Source: Sambucus nigra (lineage: Eukaryota > Streptophyta > Magnoliopsida > Dipsacales > Adoxaceae). From it: a DNA stretch of 64,000 bases. The translations under genes and the position numbers were made by a program. This document shows positions 1 through 12,956 of this stretch, one piece after another. Under the pieces are notes generated by a model. The model had not been told where the DNA came from and did no database searches. It was given only the letters and a program-made list of their open reading frames with translations. The stretch covers positions 834,432,073 through 834,496,072 of the forward strand of contig OX422207.1 in the NCBI GenBank assembly GCA_949130495.1, read 5' to 3'. Within the stretch, counting starts at the first letter, position 1. The number at the start of each line of letters is the position of its first letter.

Positions 1-1736
1 TTTTATTGAAGATAAATTGTCTTTTTCGTGGCTGAGCGATTGCATTTAGCATATGAAACAAGTTGTTAAAACATAGGCTACCCCAGTAGGACGAATGGTG
101 TCTCGTGAGGGTTTGTAGTGAATAAACCCTCAAAATTCATTTTCTCTACTAAAGAAAGAATATCAAAATACTTAAAAATTGCATAATTTAAAATTCGTCA
201 AAAATAGTCACCTTAAATTCTTATATAAGTGTCTCGTTCATAGTGTGTGTGTGCAAAGCAGAAAAATTAAACCGCTAACTTTCACCGATTGATCATTACG
301 TTACTTTTCAAAAATTAATTTTCATTCAAATTCTCATGGGATGCTCTCACAAATGAATCACTCGTCAAGTGGCTAGTTCTCTCGGTGTGCGTTATATAAA
401 GAGTAAATATAATGGAACAGGAGTTCACGTACACAAATTAAAAGATGAAATCATTTTAGGTGAAAATATCTCTTCACGAATTATGGTCATTGGAAAACGA
501 AAAACATCATTATCTATTCACACTAATTAATCTCTCTTGTTATCTTTTTATAATATAGCTCTCCACGCGGTAATTAATTTCGTTACTCAGACTCGGTTAG
601 GGCTTTTTGGATTTAAGGTGTATTGGGTAAAATGGTAATGGTTAGACAATCCAGAGTTGGAAAATTTGCTTATGATATCCGTTGGCACTTTTTCGAGCAT
701 TTACTCTTTTTCTACATTTTTTCTCATGATTTTCTATTTTTTTTTGCTATTTTTGTTTGAGAATTTTTTTTTATTTTTCTCGCCCCTTCTTATTTCACCT
801 CTTGGACTTGATTGACAAATTTCCTTTTCATTTTCAAAACTCCGGGATAAATGGGCTTTTCGAGTCATCAAATAAAATTGAAAAATCTATTTGGCTCAAT
901 TGGGTTTACAAAAGGGATAATTTCTCACAACAATTACTAATTATTTTACCATATGCGTCTCGAGTTTCATTTGATTTAGAGATATTTTTAGTGCGTGTTC
1001 AAGGCAACATCTCACTCGTTTCCCATAACTGATCAAAACAAAAAAATAGAGATATTCAATGACTTATTTAAAGCTAAATTGAACTTTGAGTTAATTTTAA
1101 CTCGAATTGATTTAATTACTCAGAAAAAATGATATGCTCGAAATCTCACCGGGTTAATTAATCTCTACACTTTTTGTAAAGTCGTATATTTTCACTCAAT
1201 TTTCATTATTTCTCCTTTGTGCATTTGATCTTTACAACTTGAGACTTAAAACAAAAATTTGTGACATTTTCAAAAAGTTTAAATTCCAAAATTTAATTTT
1301 TTGAAGAAAATATTTTTTTGCTATTTCGACATTTTTCGATTGTTTTAAATTTTTTAAATTTTGTTTTTACTTTTGGCATGTTGAAATTTGTGAGATTTTT
1401 AAAAGGATGCACGTGTACCCCCCTAACTTAGACTATGAAAGGACTAAAAATCTAAAATCAAAAGAAGAGTGCAGAATAAAAAGCAACAAATATCATAATG
1501 CCAATTTTTATTACAAGGGACACAATGACCGAGTGAATAAAGTAAAGGGTAGAATTACATAGCTCTTTAACAAAATGAAACAATACACATAAAAGAACTA
1601 CATAATGAAATGAGCAACCAAAGCAACACCAAAAACATGAACTAATGCGAGGGGCCAGTGGTGTCGGATCTCAAGTGAAGAGGGAAGGATAAAGGGAAAT
1701 GTGAAATCGCGGAAAAAATTAGAAGGGGAGGTGAAT
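1..1736. other. AT-rich flank, no gene recognised
   Basis: No coding region, RNA gene or element boundary could be supported here. Open frames are short (longest 91 codons, T-rich and low complexity). This is the left flank of the site where the large LTR element at 1742 inserted; the same locus resumes at 11342. It may hold old, unrecognisable repeats. Confidence 0.5.
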
Positions 1737-1741
1737 ATTGG
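1737..1741. repeat. Target site duplication ATTGG (left copy)
   Basis: Five bases directly before the left LTR. They are repeated exactly at 11337-11341 directly after the right LTR. A 5-bp duplication is the usual integration footprint of Ty3/Gypsy and Ty1/Copia elements and fixes both outer boundaries. Confidence 0.9.
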
Positions 1742-2189
1742 TGTGACATCCCGCCTAATTAAATACCGGACGATCACTCTTGTACCAAATTAAAGCAGGA
1801 GTCGTATATGGTTCATTCTTAGCATCACGGTCGAAAACCAAATTAATTACTAATAACCTATTAGTCTGGCGTCAAAATTTTAATTAACTAATCTTTTTAA
1901 ACAATTTTCAATTAAAACATTCACACAGTTTGAATAAATGAAACTGAAATGAAATGAAAATAACCGAACACTCGGTTTAACATAATACAACCATAATAAA
2001 TGTCGCACTCAAAGGCGATAAAAGAATAAGTAAATGCAATTGTGCTTTTGCCCGAGAGTTTATACAGTACCTCCTATCTAGATTACAAGGATATAAGCGT
2101 CTACAGTGAACCTGCATGCATCCACAACTGCTGCAGCAGACGTCTGACTCGAAGGAATCATCATCTAGGTGTCCCTGTGTCTGGACACC

Positions 2190-2222
<33 letters not shown>

Positions 2223-2523
2223 GTAAGAAAGGGAAAAATAGGAAAACGGGTCAGAGCCCGAGTTGTACAAATATTTTGCAAGTGCATAAATTCTTATATT
2301 TTTTTTTCATAATTATGTATTACCTCATATTTAAGTTGGTATCGCACTACCATGAGATACCCCTTACCTCTCTTCTAGTAGTGCACTCCTAGTGTATCCC
2401 TGTAAACATCCTAGTCAAGCTACTCTGCCTAACTAATCCGTTACTCCCAAACCCTGAAATCCTAAGTAAACCGGGTACTAAGGGCTTAACTTATCTCCCT
2501 TCCCAACACTGCGCTAAACTTGT

Positions 2524-2578
2524 GCGTGGGGTGTCTCGCGAAGCGAAATCCAATCAAGGAACCCCCCCGATACTATAC
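2524..2578. repeat. Recurrent LTR motif, copy 1
   Basis: One of five related segments of about 55 bp built as a GTGGG-GTCTC core, then GAAATCCAA, then AAGGAACCCC and GATACAC. Others are at 8876, 5710, 6208 and 47190. Found in both element A LTRs, twice in its interior, and in a different repeat at 47 kb. Function unknown. Confidence 0.7.
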
Positions 2579-3189
2579 TACTTGGAAGTTTTGTTCGTCG
2601 AGATCCATTAGACCCTCAGCACATGACGTGTATATAGGACTCAGATATACATACAATAATAATATGTGTATATATATATATACTAAACTTCATTTTCATT
2701 GTCATATACATCCGAATCCAAATCAATCGGAGAGGGGGAAAATACACCTGATTAGGCTTTTCACTTTATATACATGAATTTACAATAAGATATCTGGTTT
2801 TCATATACAACCAATATACTATACTCATCCAGTACATAATTATACCTATTTCACGCATAAGTATAATAACCATCCCATCGAGCCATAACTCGAGGATGCG
2901 GTCTCTCAATGCTATCATCTTCCAGGGCATCACTCACATACCATCCTGGGGACCACTGGTAGGACTAAATATCACCTACTTCGTGGTCATATGTCACAAC
3001 GTATGGGAAGCGGTCATAGTTCATTCCCGAAAATGGGACGAAATATACCCACCACGTCTCACCCCTAATAAAAATCACACAATATAACAATGGACGCCTA
3101 TGACCTGGGGACTATACACTCCCTGGTCCTCTAGCCAGGGGCCTCACCCACATCGCGCGACTTCCCATAATAGCATTAGAGGGGGTATG

Positions 3190-3192
<3 letters not shown>

Positions 3193-3236
<44 letters not shown>
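3193..3236. repeat. CA/TA compound microsatellite
   Basis: CA dinucleotides followed by TA dinucleotides in the left LTR. The same site in the right LTR (9582-9727) is more than three times longer, so the tract expanded in one LTR after insertion, or contracted in the other. Confidence 0.95.
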
Positions 3237-3237
<1 letters not shown>

Positions 3238-3872
3238 TACATCATTCCTCGAATATATACATGGCCAAAATTGCCAATCTCATAATAATATTTAAGTATC
3301 TTTCTACTTAAATATTCCTCACACCTTAATCGTTGTTGGGAACTTATATACTCTCCAAATATCCCGATTCATAACCGTATGATAAGTATACCCTCAACTT
3401 ATCCTTAAACCTAAAACCCAATTTCCATCCTAGTCGCCTCGTAGGAGTTACTCACTAATTCCATACACACTTACTTTTTCCCATTCGCACGATTATTTAT
3501 CTACAATCTCTCGCTAAAATACTCCCTCGGGTGTCCCTCACTTCGAACATCCATAATTAAATAAGTCTTGAATTTTACCCAATTAATCCAAGGTATACAT
3601 TTCACTACAATAATAATTATCTAAAAGTCCCTTCTTATAATTCTGGAAATACCAATTTTCTAATCCTTCAATTTGTCTATTTTCTTCAAAAATATACCTT
3701 AGTGCCACACAATTATAACACCCTCCTATCCCCCATAAGTTTCCCCCAAATGGCTAGTGATGAATTACTAGAAGAATACTTATTTCCTCACATGAATAAG
3801 CTAGAACCAAATAAAATTAGAAACCATCCCATATAATTAACCCTAGGCAAAAACTGCCAAAAATCCTGAAGA

Positions 3873-3948
3873 GTCGATCGATCGGCCCTTGGCCCTCGAT
3901 CGATCGATGGTCGATCGATCGATCCTTTACCCTCGATCGATTGATCGC
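3873..3948. repeat. CGATCGATCGA palindrome cluster (left LTR)
   Basis: Four blocks of overlapping GATC palindromes separated by short spacers, conserved in position and spacing in the right LTR at 10361-10436. Directly followed by a 9-bp-stem hairpin. Could be a protein-binding array or a structured RNA segment in the LTR transcript; neither is shown. Confidence 0.8.
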
Positions 3949-4380
3949 TTTGGACAGCTTCTTCTCCGAGAAGCTGTTTCGGCCATTAAAGCTTCTCCCA
4001 AGCTTTTATCTCCTACCCCCAACGTCCTCCAACCTCTATCAACGGCATATACATATATAAAAAGGGTTCTAAACATCCTAGAACCCAAAACCAACAAACG
4101 ATTTCAATAATTTCCTAAGTTTCTCAAATTGGATATAATTCGGGATTTACTCGTTTAGCTTCCAAAAACCCATCCCGAAAATCTTTGTGGTTTATCACTA
4201 CCAACTACAATATGAGATTTATGCTTTAAATGAAATAAGCAAGTAAACACTTGTCTCGTGGATAAAATCCGACGATCCTGAGTTGAATCCCACGGAGTTT
4301 GTCTGGAATCTCCCTTTTCTTCCTCTTTTCTCTCCTCCTTTCCTCTCCTCTTTTCTTCATTTTCTGTCCTTCTCCCATCC

Positions 4381-4389
4381 CTTATATAG
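4381..4389 (-). promoter_or_regulatory. Candidate LTR TATA box (left LTR)
   Basis: Reads CTATATAAG on the minus strand, about 430 bp from the LTR start in element sense and followed by a purine-rich leader. The identical box is at 10893-10901. Direction agrees with the PBS and PPT. An opposed plus-strand TATATAAAAAG lies at 4054-4064 (10541-10551 in the other LTR), so antisense initiation is possible. Confidence 0.55.
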
Positions 4390-4818
4390 GGAGAAATAAG
4401 GGTTTATGCATGTAAACCCAAAAATGACTCGTTTACTCAATTACGAGTTCCTTTTAATCCTAAAAATTCTCGGAGCCTAAATAATACCCCCGGTTACTCT
4501 ATTCTAACTATCTCGTCCATTCCGTGACCAACCGCGAAATTTCCATCTGAGGTACTTGACCGCAATTCACTATTTTAATCCAACACTACTTAATGCGAGT
4601 TCTCTCATTAAAATATCGTCCTTTGTCACTTTTCCCAACGGTGACATATAATAAAATACTTCGAATCATTTACTTAATCCTAAAAGTAAATATAACATAC
4701 ATCGAAAATCATTAAATCCTTAAAAACCTCAAAAATTACTATTCACGATAATTTCTTAAATTCCTAAATCGCACTTAATTATTAAATTTAATTTCCCATA
4801 AAAGTGGGGGGTATTACA

Positions 4819-4832
4819 TACTCCCCCCCCTT
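4819..4832 (-). other. Polypurine tract of element A
   Basis: On the minus strand this reads AAGGGGGGGGAG immediately before the TG of the downstream LTR. It is the expected primer for plus-strand DNA synthesis and sets the orientation. Confidence 0.85.
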
Positions 4833-5709
4833 ACAATGGAATTTCGTCCTCGAAATTCAGATACAACCGATGCTACCAACACTAACCTAGGATCACTCCA
4901 AATCCTAGTGCCTCAAGGGGAATGATACTAACCCAATGGTTCTCAACCATACACTCATTCAGCACTCACCTCTAACCAGGTTTATATGATACTATACTGC
5001 TACCACAGTCGTAAAGTGACTATAATAACGTCACATCGCACCCATCGTTTCTAGTTCCCCATGTAGAAAGATGAGCCTACAGCTGTTGCTCTAACGTCCA
5101 AACACGATTCTAAATGTCCGCTCGTCTACATCTGGATATCTAATTTCCCCCCAAAAGAAATTACTCTAATGCTCGACCACCCTCATCAGTGTCATCGCTT
5201 ATCTTGGGCATACTACCTCTTATTGCCCTATACAATTAGATTATCGCTTACATCTCACTACGTTCCTTCCGACCCATACCAATTCCACTTATACTTCCTC
5301 ATGACATAATCTTCAACTTATATACTATACCTCTTCTATATCAGACGGTATATAAAACCAATTTACCAATGTGCCTATACACCTTTTAACTCGTGCCTAT
5401 CAGCATAACCATTGTAAACGTGACACAAGTAACACTCTCTCTAAATATGGGCCTTATTTCCTCGGTGTAATACTCACACATGGGTCGTCCTAACCTGCGA
5501 AATTCAATTCTTGTCAGGGTTAATCAACAATCTTCTTATGGTTTACTTCCCAAAATCTTCCTATATCGGCGCTACCAACTCTATTGAACTTACTCCGTAA
5601 TAATCCTACGATCTATGTGTTACCCTACCCACGCGAAACGAGTATAATCCTAAGTATATCCCTAGTGCCCAAGGCCTTTCTCAACTTCTGACATTTGCTC
5701 GATTTCATA

Positions 5710-5765
5710 CGTGGGACGTCTCATAAAACGAAATCCAGACAAGAAACCCTCCCGTTACACTACTT
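5710..5765. repeat. Recurrent LTR motif, copy 2 (interior)
   Basis: Same order of blocks as at 2524 (GTGGGACGTCTC, GAAATCCAGAC, AAACCCTCC), diverged. It lies in the element interior rather than an LTR. Confidence 0.6.
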
Positions 5766-6207
5766 TCTCGCGTTGTCGATCATAGAGATATAACAGCCTG
5801 AGGCACACCAACGGGACATCCTAAATCCTATCTTGCTAACCTACTAACGTTCTTCTACCACTCTATCCTTCCACCTTGGCAAAAAGGAAAAATCTAACTA
5901 ATTAAGGCGCCTACTCCTTTCAAACATGTTATGAACCTCACACCCAAAACATACTATCTTCGAATTTGCCTTCTCATCAAGGCCTAGCTACAAGACTTAA
6001 ATCAATTTCCTTTACCTTACCTCACCTATATACTTACGGTGAGAGAAATATTTTAGTGCTTTTCCATAGCACTTCCATCTCTAAGCATACCATCATCACA
6101 CGGTTCTTAGTCTATAATGTTTCATCTACACTATATGACTTATCCACAGAATCTACATCCTTGCATCCTATAATACCTCTCCACTCCCGAAGTCATTAAG
6201 GTTCATG

Positions 6208-6260
6208 CGCGGAGGGTCTCGTAAGCGAAATCCAAACAAGGAACCCCTCCAATACACTAA
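6208..6260. repeat. Recurrent LTR motif, copy 3 (interior)
   Basis: Contains GGGTCTCGTAAGCGAAATCC followed by AAGGAACCCC. Second interior copy, about 500 bp from copy 2. Confidence 0.6.
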
Positions 6261-8102
6261 TACTTAACTTTGTCGGTCATGGAGGTCCGTTAACTTCAAA
6301 TATGCAACCGGGATAACCCTATTCCCTTATTCAACAAAATGTGGTCTGAACTCCCATCTCTGCCTAGGAGCCATACCTTTAAGCGCTTGCACTAACACTC
6401 AGTCCTTGCGTAACCAATAATGAGCTTAAACTCAGAGCTCAACAATTACCTTGCATACTTTAAATCGTCTCTAAAAGATCGCCACACACTTAAAATCATA
6501 ATAATGAAACCTCTGCTTACTAGAGTTCCATCTATCCCTAATAACAAAGGCGAACTCAACCTGTAACCAGGTGAGATATCGCAACAATAACCTATTCCAC
6601 TCTCGAACTGCGGACACGATAATCTTGCAGTCATTTGCTTGATATCGCTCCAAACAACGAAAAACATATTATACTCAGAAAAATACTATACTCGCATATC
6701 ACACATAAAACGAGTAATACAAACCAGATATATATATATATATATATATTCAAAATATCAACAGCCGCTTTTACAATGAATGAAGGAAATTATAACCCCG
6801 TTATCGCAAAAAACACATAGACATGTACTAAATTAATGTTATCGATACTGCCACAAAGCTCGAATTACACACACGAATCCAGGGTTAGAGAAATAACGCG
6901 ACTTTATCTAGTCACACCAAATATACCTTCGCCATCTGAGGTAAAACTCATAATAATAACTTCTCCAGTCAGTCGAACCAAACTATTTTAATCGATGCCC
7001 CACCTCGACACCCTATTCTTGTCCTTTAATTTCTATTAGGCAAGGATTACCCGTGTGGTTCTATACTCCACATTGCAACATTCTCCATCTATGGCCATCC
7101 TGACCATGTTAAGGTTATTAGTATCTTAGACTCTATAGTCTCGATCTTGACAATCACCTTCATAGTCCCCTTAACTTCTTCGTTATAAGGAAACTCAACT
7201 ATTAGCTTCAACAGCCCTGGTTCCATGGATACAAATTCTCCACAAGTGTTATCAACACTTATTCAGCAAGCCTATCGTTCCACTGAAGGACCCTGTCTTC
7301 ATTGCACCTACCTTACTTCGGTACAAAGATTACTTATCCTTATCACTCTTGATTCACGATCGGCATCTAGCCGATCCTTATGTGAATGATCCAAAAAACT
7401 GTATTCTCTTCATTACTGATAAACCAAAGGAACTCACGGTTAAAACTTTTTGTAAGATCCCTCTACGAGCAAAACATCTTGCTCCCTTGAATATGGTGAC
7501 CACCGTTCCCACCATTTCAACATTGCTCCCATGAGTGAAAAATTTCCCTCAAATTTTCACATATGGTTATTTTTCCATAACTTACTCTAAGCCAAAGCTC
7601 CCGAGCCTTCTACTTCCACTGCGTAAAGTTACACCGACTCCGTATAACTTAAACCTCAACGTATGATCCTTATCGAAGACCCTTCGAACTTCTTTTGAAT
7701 TAAAATTTACCAGGTAATTCTAGTTTAGAAGCACTTCCTACTACAGTAGTTCTTGGATACTCATGACTACTATACTCTAGTAGTCGTCACAGCAATCCTT
7801 AGCAAATTCCATAAGGGGAGTGACCTTTGCTGCAGTCCTAGTCCCTGACTTAACTAGTTTTTCTAGCTAATCCCCGCCTCCTGCTGCCTTCATCACGGCC
7901 TTCCCAGTCCGCTCTTCCTCGATCAGCACAGGAACCTCAAACGAGCGCACAAAAGATTAACTATAATCTTATGTAATAGCAGGAGAACGAAATCTCACAA
8001 GAGGAATCAACAATCCTAATTCCTAAGGCTTTATATCAAATAGAAGGCAATGTTGAAAGCGTAGTACATCCGCACAGATTCTTAAGGACACCAGAACCAG
8101 AT

Positions 8103-8114
8103 GCTTTGATACCA
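8103..8114 (-). other. Primer binding site of element A
   Basis: Minus strand reads TGGTATCAAAGC, one base different from the common plant tRNA-iMet site TGGTATCAGAGC, separated by two bases (GA) from the LTR end CA. It identifies 8117-11336 as the 5' LTR in element sense. Confidence 0.88.
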
Positions 8115-8875
8115 TCTGTGACATCCCGCCTAATTAAATATCGGGCGATCACTCCTGTACCAAATTAAAACAGGAGTCGCATATGGTTCATTCTTAGCAT
8201 CACTGTCGAAAACCAAATTAATTACTACTAACCTATTAGGATGGCGTCAAAATTTTACTTAACAAATCTTTTTAAACAATTTTCAATTAAAACATTCACA
8301 CAGTATGAATAAATGAAATTGAAATGAAAATAACCGAACACTCGGTTTAACATAATACAACCAGAATAAATGTCGCACTCAAAGGCGGTAAAAGAATAAA
8401 TAAATGCAATTGGGATTTTGCCCGAGAGTTTATATAGTACCTCCTATCGAGATTACAAGGATAAAAGCATCTACGGTGAACCTGCATGCATCCACCGCTA
8501 CCGCAGTAGACGTCTGACTTGAAGGAATCATCATCCAGGCGTCCCTGTGTCTGGACACCTATATATATATATAGTAAGAAAGGGAAAAATAGGAAAACGG
8601 GTGAGAGCCCGAGTTGTAAAAATATTTTGCAAGTGCATAAATGCTTATATTTTTTTTTTCAAAATTATGTTTTACCTCATATTTAAGTTGGTATCGCACT
8701 CCAATGAGATACCTCTTACCTCTCTTCTAATAGTGCATTCCTAGCGTATCCCTGTAAACATCCTAGTCAAGCTACTCTGCCTAACTACTCCGTTACTCCC
8801 AAACCCTAAGGTCCTAAGTAAACCGGGTACTAAGGGCTAAACTTTTCTCCCTTCCCAACACTGCACTAAATTCAT

Positions 8876-8933
8876 GCGTGAGGTGTCTCGCGAAGCAAAA
8901 TCCAAATAAGGAACCCCCGATACACTACTACTT
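8876..8933. repeat. Recurrent LTR motif, copy 4
   Basis: Right-LTR counterpart of the copy at 2524. Confidence 0.7.
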
Positions 8934-9002
8934 GGCAGTATTGTTCTTCGAGATCCATTAGACCCTCAGCACATGACGTGTATATAGGACTCAGATATAC
9001 AT

Positions 9003-9009
<7 letters not shown>

Positions 9010-9080
<71 letters not shown>
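9010..9080. repeat. TA microsatellite
   Basis: About 35 TA units. The left LTR has only a short TA run at the matching place (2666-2682). The IYIY open frames over it are artefacts. Confidence 0.97.
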
Positions 9081-9090
<10 letters not shown>

Positions 9091-9579
9091 TAAACTTCAT
9101 TTTCATCATCATATACCGGAGAGGGAAAAAATACACCTGATTAGGCTTTTCACTTTATATACATAAATTTACAATAAGATGGCTAGTTTTCACATACAAC
9201 CAATATACTATACTCATCCAGTACATAATTATAGCTATTGCACACATAAGTATAATAACTATCCCATCGAGCCATAACTCTAGGATGCGGTCTCTCAATG
9301 CTATCATCTTCCAGGGCATCACTCACATACCATCCTGGTGACCACCGGTAGGAGTAAATATCACCTACTTCGTGGTCATAAGTCACAACGTCTGGGAAGC
9401 GTTCATAGTTCCTCCCCGAAAATGAGATGAAACATACCCATCACGTCTCACCCCTAATAAAAATCACACAATATAACAATTGACGCCTATGACCTGGGGA
9501 CTATACACTCCCTGCTCCTTAAGTCAGGGGCCTCACCCACATCGCGCAACTTCCCATGATAGCATTAGAGGGGGTATGC

Positions 9580-9728
<149 letters not shown>

Positions 9729-10360
9729 CATCATTCCTCAAATATATACATGGCCAAAATTGCCATTCTCATAATCATATATAAGTATCTTTCTACTTAA
9801 ATATGCCTCACACCTTAATCGCTGCTGGGAATTTATATACTCTCCAAATATCCCGATTCATAACCGTATGATAAGTATACCCTCAACTTATCCTTAAACC
9901 TAAAACCCAATTTCCATCCTAGTCGCCTCGTAGGAATTATTCACTAATTCCATACACACTTACTTTTTCCCATTCGCACGATTATTTATCTACAATCACT
10001 CGCTAAAATACTCCCTCGGGTGTCCCTCACTCCAAACATCCATAATTAATTAAGTCTTGGATTTTATCCAATTAATCCAAGGTATATATTTCACTCCAAT
10101 AATAATTACATAAAAGTCCCCTCTTATAACTCTGGAAATTCCAATTTTCTAATCCTTCAATTTGTCTATTTTCTTCAAAAATATACCTTAGTGCCACACA
10201 ATTATAACACCCTCCTAGTCCCCATAAGTTTTCCCCAAATGGCTAGTGATGAATTACTAGATAAATACTTATTTCCTCACATGAATAAGTTGGAACCAAA
10301 TAAAATTGGAAACCATCCCATATAATTAACCCTAGGAAAAACTGCCAAAAATACTGAAGG

Positions 10361-10436
10361 GTCGATCGATCGACCCTTGGTCCATGATCGATCGATGGTC
10401 GATCGATCGATCCTTTACCCTCGATCGATCGATCGC
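10361..10436. repeat. CGATCGATCGA palindrome cluster (right LTR)
   Basis: Counterpart of 3873-3948, with the same spacing. One block is more regular here (GATCGATCGATCG) than in the left LTR. Confidence 0.8.
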
Positions 10437-10892
10437 TTTAGACAGCTTCTTCTCCGAGAAGCTGTTTTGGCCATTAAAGCTTCTCCCAAGCTTTTATCTC
10501 CTACCCCAACGTCCTCCAACCTCAATCAACGACATATACATATATAAAAATGGTTCTAAACATCCTAGAACCCAAAACCAACAAACGATTTCAATAATTT
10601 CCTAAGTTTCTCGAATTGGATATAATTCGGGGTTTACTCGTTTAACTTCCAAAAACCCATTTTAATTCACAAAAACCCATCCCGAAAATCTTTGTGGTTT
10701 ATCACTACCAACTACAATATGAGATTTATGCTTTAAACGAAATAAGAAAGTAAACACTTGCCTTGTGGATAAAATCCGACGATCCTGAGTCGAATCCCGC
10801 GTAGTTTGGCCAGAATCTCCCATTTTCTTCCTCTTTTCTCTCATCCTTTCCTCTCCTCTTTCTTTTCTTCCTTTTCTTTCCTTATCCCGTCC

Positions 10893-10901
10893 CTTATATA
10901 G
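10893..10901 (-). promoter_or_regulatory. Candidate LTR TATA box (right LTR)
   Basis: Minus strand CTATATAAG. As this is the 5' LTR in element sense, it would drive the genomic transcript toward decreasing coordinates. Confidence 0.55.
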
Positions 10902-11336
10902 GGAGAAATAAGGGTTTATCCCTTTAAATCCAAAAATGACTCGTTTACTCAATTACGAGTTCCTTTTAATCCCGAAAATTCTCGGAGCCTAAACAATACC
11001 CCCGGATACTCTATTCTAACTATCTCGGCCATTCCGAGACCAACCACGCAATCATAATTTCCATCCGAGGTACTTGACCGCAATTCACTATTTTAACCCA
11101 ACACTACTTTATGCGGGTTCTCCAATTAAAATATCGTCCTTTGACGCTTTTTCCAACGGTGACATATAATAAAATACTTCGAATCATTTACTTAATCCTA
11201 AAAGTAAATATAACATACATCGAAAATCATTAAATTCTTGAAAACCTCAAAAATTACTATTCATGATAATTTCTTAAATTCCCAAATCGCACTTAATTAT
11301 TGACTTTAATTTCCCATAAAAGTGCGGGGTATTACC

Positions 11337-11341
11337 ATTGG
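11337..11341. repeat. Target site duplication ATTGG (right copy)
   Basis: Exact match to 1737-1741. Confidence 0.9.
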
Positions 11342-11872
11342 CTACCCAGATTTTCGAACTGATTTGCACTATTTAATTTTTTTCGAACTAACATGCCCGA
11401 ACCGATTCGACCCGATAAAGAAGGCCTGGGCGAACTGGTGTGCAATTCCAGTAAGGCTCCCCAAAAATTTCAACTTCTCTAAAAAACTAAGTGTTGTAGT
11501 TGATGAGTGCATTATTTTTCATGAATTATGTCCAAATCTAGGCCTTGTTAGCCCCGTTATATCATAAATAATGAGCTTATAGAGTCTTTTTCATAAAATA
11601 AAAGAAAAATACAAGTTTGAATAAAATTCGAATTAAAAAATACAATAAGGGGTAAAATCATAATTTCAGAAACTTTATGAGCCTAAAAATAATTTTTAAA
11701 TGTTTAGCTAGGCAAAAAAAAGTTCTCTTTGAAAATTTAGTTGAATTCTGAATTAAAACGAGCAATTAATAAATTTCGGGAGCTAAAATGGAAAGAGGGG
11801 TAATTTTATAAATTTTAAATATTTGTTACCCTAAATTTGAATTAATTACTTTTTTTTTTGCATTTTTATAGG
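11342..11872. other. AT-rich spacer, nothing recognised
   Basis: Continuation of the pre-insertion locus. No gene or repeat boundary supported. Confidence 0.5.
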
Positions 11873-12956
11873 GGGTGTGGCTAATGGCACTCCTTAGATT
11901 CTTAAAACACTCCAAAAAAATTTAAAAGACAAAATTAGCCTTCTCCCTAACATCAAACAAATTCTAAACATTCTCAACTATTTTTTAATTAAATAATTAT
12001 AAAAACTATTTAGTATAAGTTAAATAAAATTAGACATTTTTATTAAATAAAATTGGATATTTTTTTAAAAAATAAATTATGAAGAAGTTTTTTTTACAAA
12101 ATCATTATTTTTTTAAAATGGACATAACAGGTGGATATGACTTATTTAAAAAAATGATAGTTATATTTATTAATGAGTGTTGTATGTTCAACAATTAATC
12201 AGGGTTACTATTCTTTCTCAAATTATTATTTTTAAATTATTTTTTAATAACTAATTTGTGGTAAGATTTTTTTGGTTAAAAAATATTTTTTATATATCTT
12301 AGATTAATGAGTGGTTAGTGCCGCTGGTGCTGACCCACATCATTTAATGGATGCGGGTTCGTGCTAGTGACACTAATCAATTAGTATTAAAAAAAAATCT
12401 TACCACAAATTAGTTATTAAAAAAAATAATCTCTAAAAATATAATTGGGGAAAGAATTATAACCCTGATTAACTGTTGAACAAACAACACTCATTAATAA
12501 ATATAACACTCATTTTTTTAAATAATGAAAATATTTTTTTACATATGTTGTGCAACGGTAAGGTTGCCCCCGCTATGACCTGGAGGTCACGGGTTCGAGT
12601 CACGGAACAGCCTCTCTGCGTATGCAGGGGTAGGGCTGCGTACATCCAACCCCCCCAGTACCCCGCAGTAACGGGAGCCTCGTGCACTGGGTTTGCCCTT
12701 TATGTCCATTTTAAAATATAATGATTTTGAAAAATAGCTGTTTTACAATTTATTTTTATAAAAATTTCCAATTTTATTTAATAAAAAAAGCGTTTATTTT
12801 TTTTAACTTTATAATAAAACAACTTTTATAATTATTTAATTAAAAAATTGTTGAGAATGTTTGGAATTTGTTTGATATTAGAAAGACAGGTAATTTTGTC
12901 TTTTAAATTTTTTTTGGAGTGTTTTAAGAATCTAGGGAGTGCCATTAGCCACACCC
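11873..12956. mobile_element. Long-arm foldback / Mutator-like MITE
   Basis: Starts GGGTGTGGCTAATGGCACTCC-like and ends with its reverse complement. The inverted arms extend far inward: for example AACTAATTTGTGGTAAGAT at 12250-12269 pairs with 12396-12414. The left arm is about 400 bp; the right arm is longer because a SINE sits in it. Nine flanking bases (11864-11872 and 12957-12965) agree at 7 of 9 positions, consistent with an old Mutator-type duplication. There is no coding capacity. The superfamily is inferred from long TIRs and the 9-bp footprint. Confidence 0.75.
12540..12701 (+). mobile_element. Au-type SINE (tRNA-derived retroposon)
   Basis: Pol III promoter layout: an A-box-like TTGTGCAACGG at 12548 and a perfect B box GGTTCGAGTC at 12592, 34 nt apart. 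The body has the Au-SINE signatures GGGCTGCGTACATCC and GGGAGCCTCGTGCACTGGG, ending TTGCCCTTTATG. It lies in the right arm of the foldback where the left arm has only about 16 unrelated bases, so it inserted after the foldback formed. Not a tRNA gene: no cloverleaf acceptor stem. Confidence 0.82.

Larger units (their letters stand above)
1742..4818 (-). repeat. Element A LTR, left copy (3' LTR in element sense)
   Basis: 3077 bp aligned by eye over its whole length with 8117-11336, with only scattered mismatches. Plus-strand start TGTGACATCCCGCC, end GGGGGTATTACA. It contains a minus-strand TATA box (4381-4389), a CGATCGATCGA cluster (3873-3948), a 24-nt perfect hairpin (3954-3977, 9-bp stem) and a CA/TA microsatellite (3193-3236). 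The short ORFs inside are chance frames. Confidence 0.92.
4833..8102 (-). other. Non-coding interior of element A
   Basis: About 3.3 kb with no long frame on either strand and no retroviral protein motif seen. It contains two copies of the recurrent LTR motif (5710-5765, 6208-6260) and a short TA microsatellite (6728-6750). It is either a conserved non-coding LARD interior or a very decayed gag-pol; the short even spacing of stops favours the first. Confidence 0.65.

Noticed and set aside
3889..4110. ORFs over the CGATCGATCGA cluster (also 10384-10605)
   Set aside because: Chance frames through a conserved non-coding palindrome array in both LTRs.
12541..12610. Possible tRNA gene from the perfect B box
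   Set aside because: No acceptor stem or anticodon arm; the downstream body matches an Au-type SINE.
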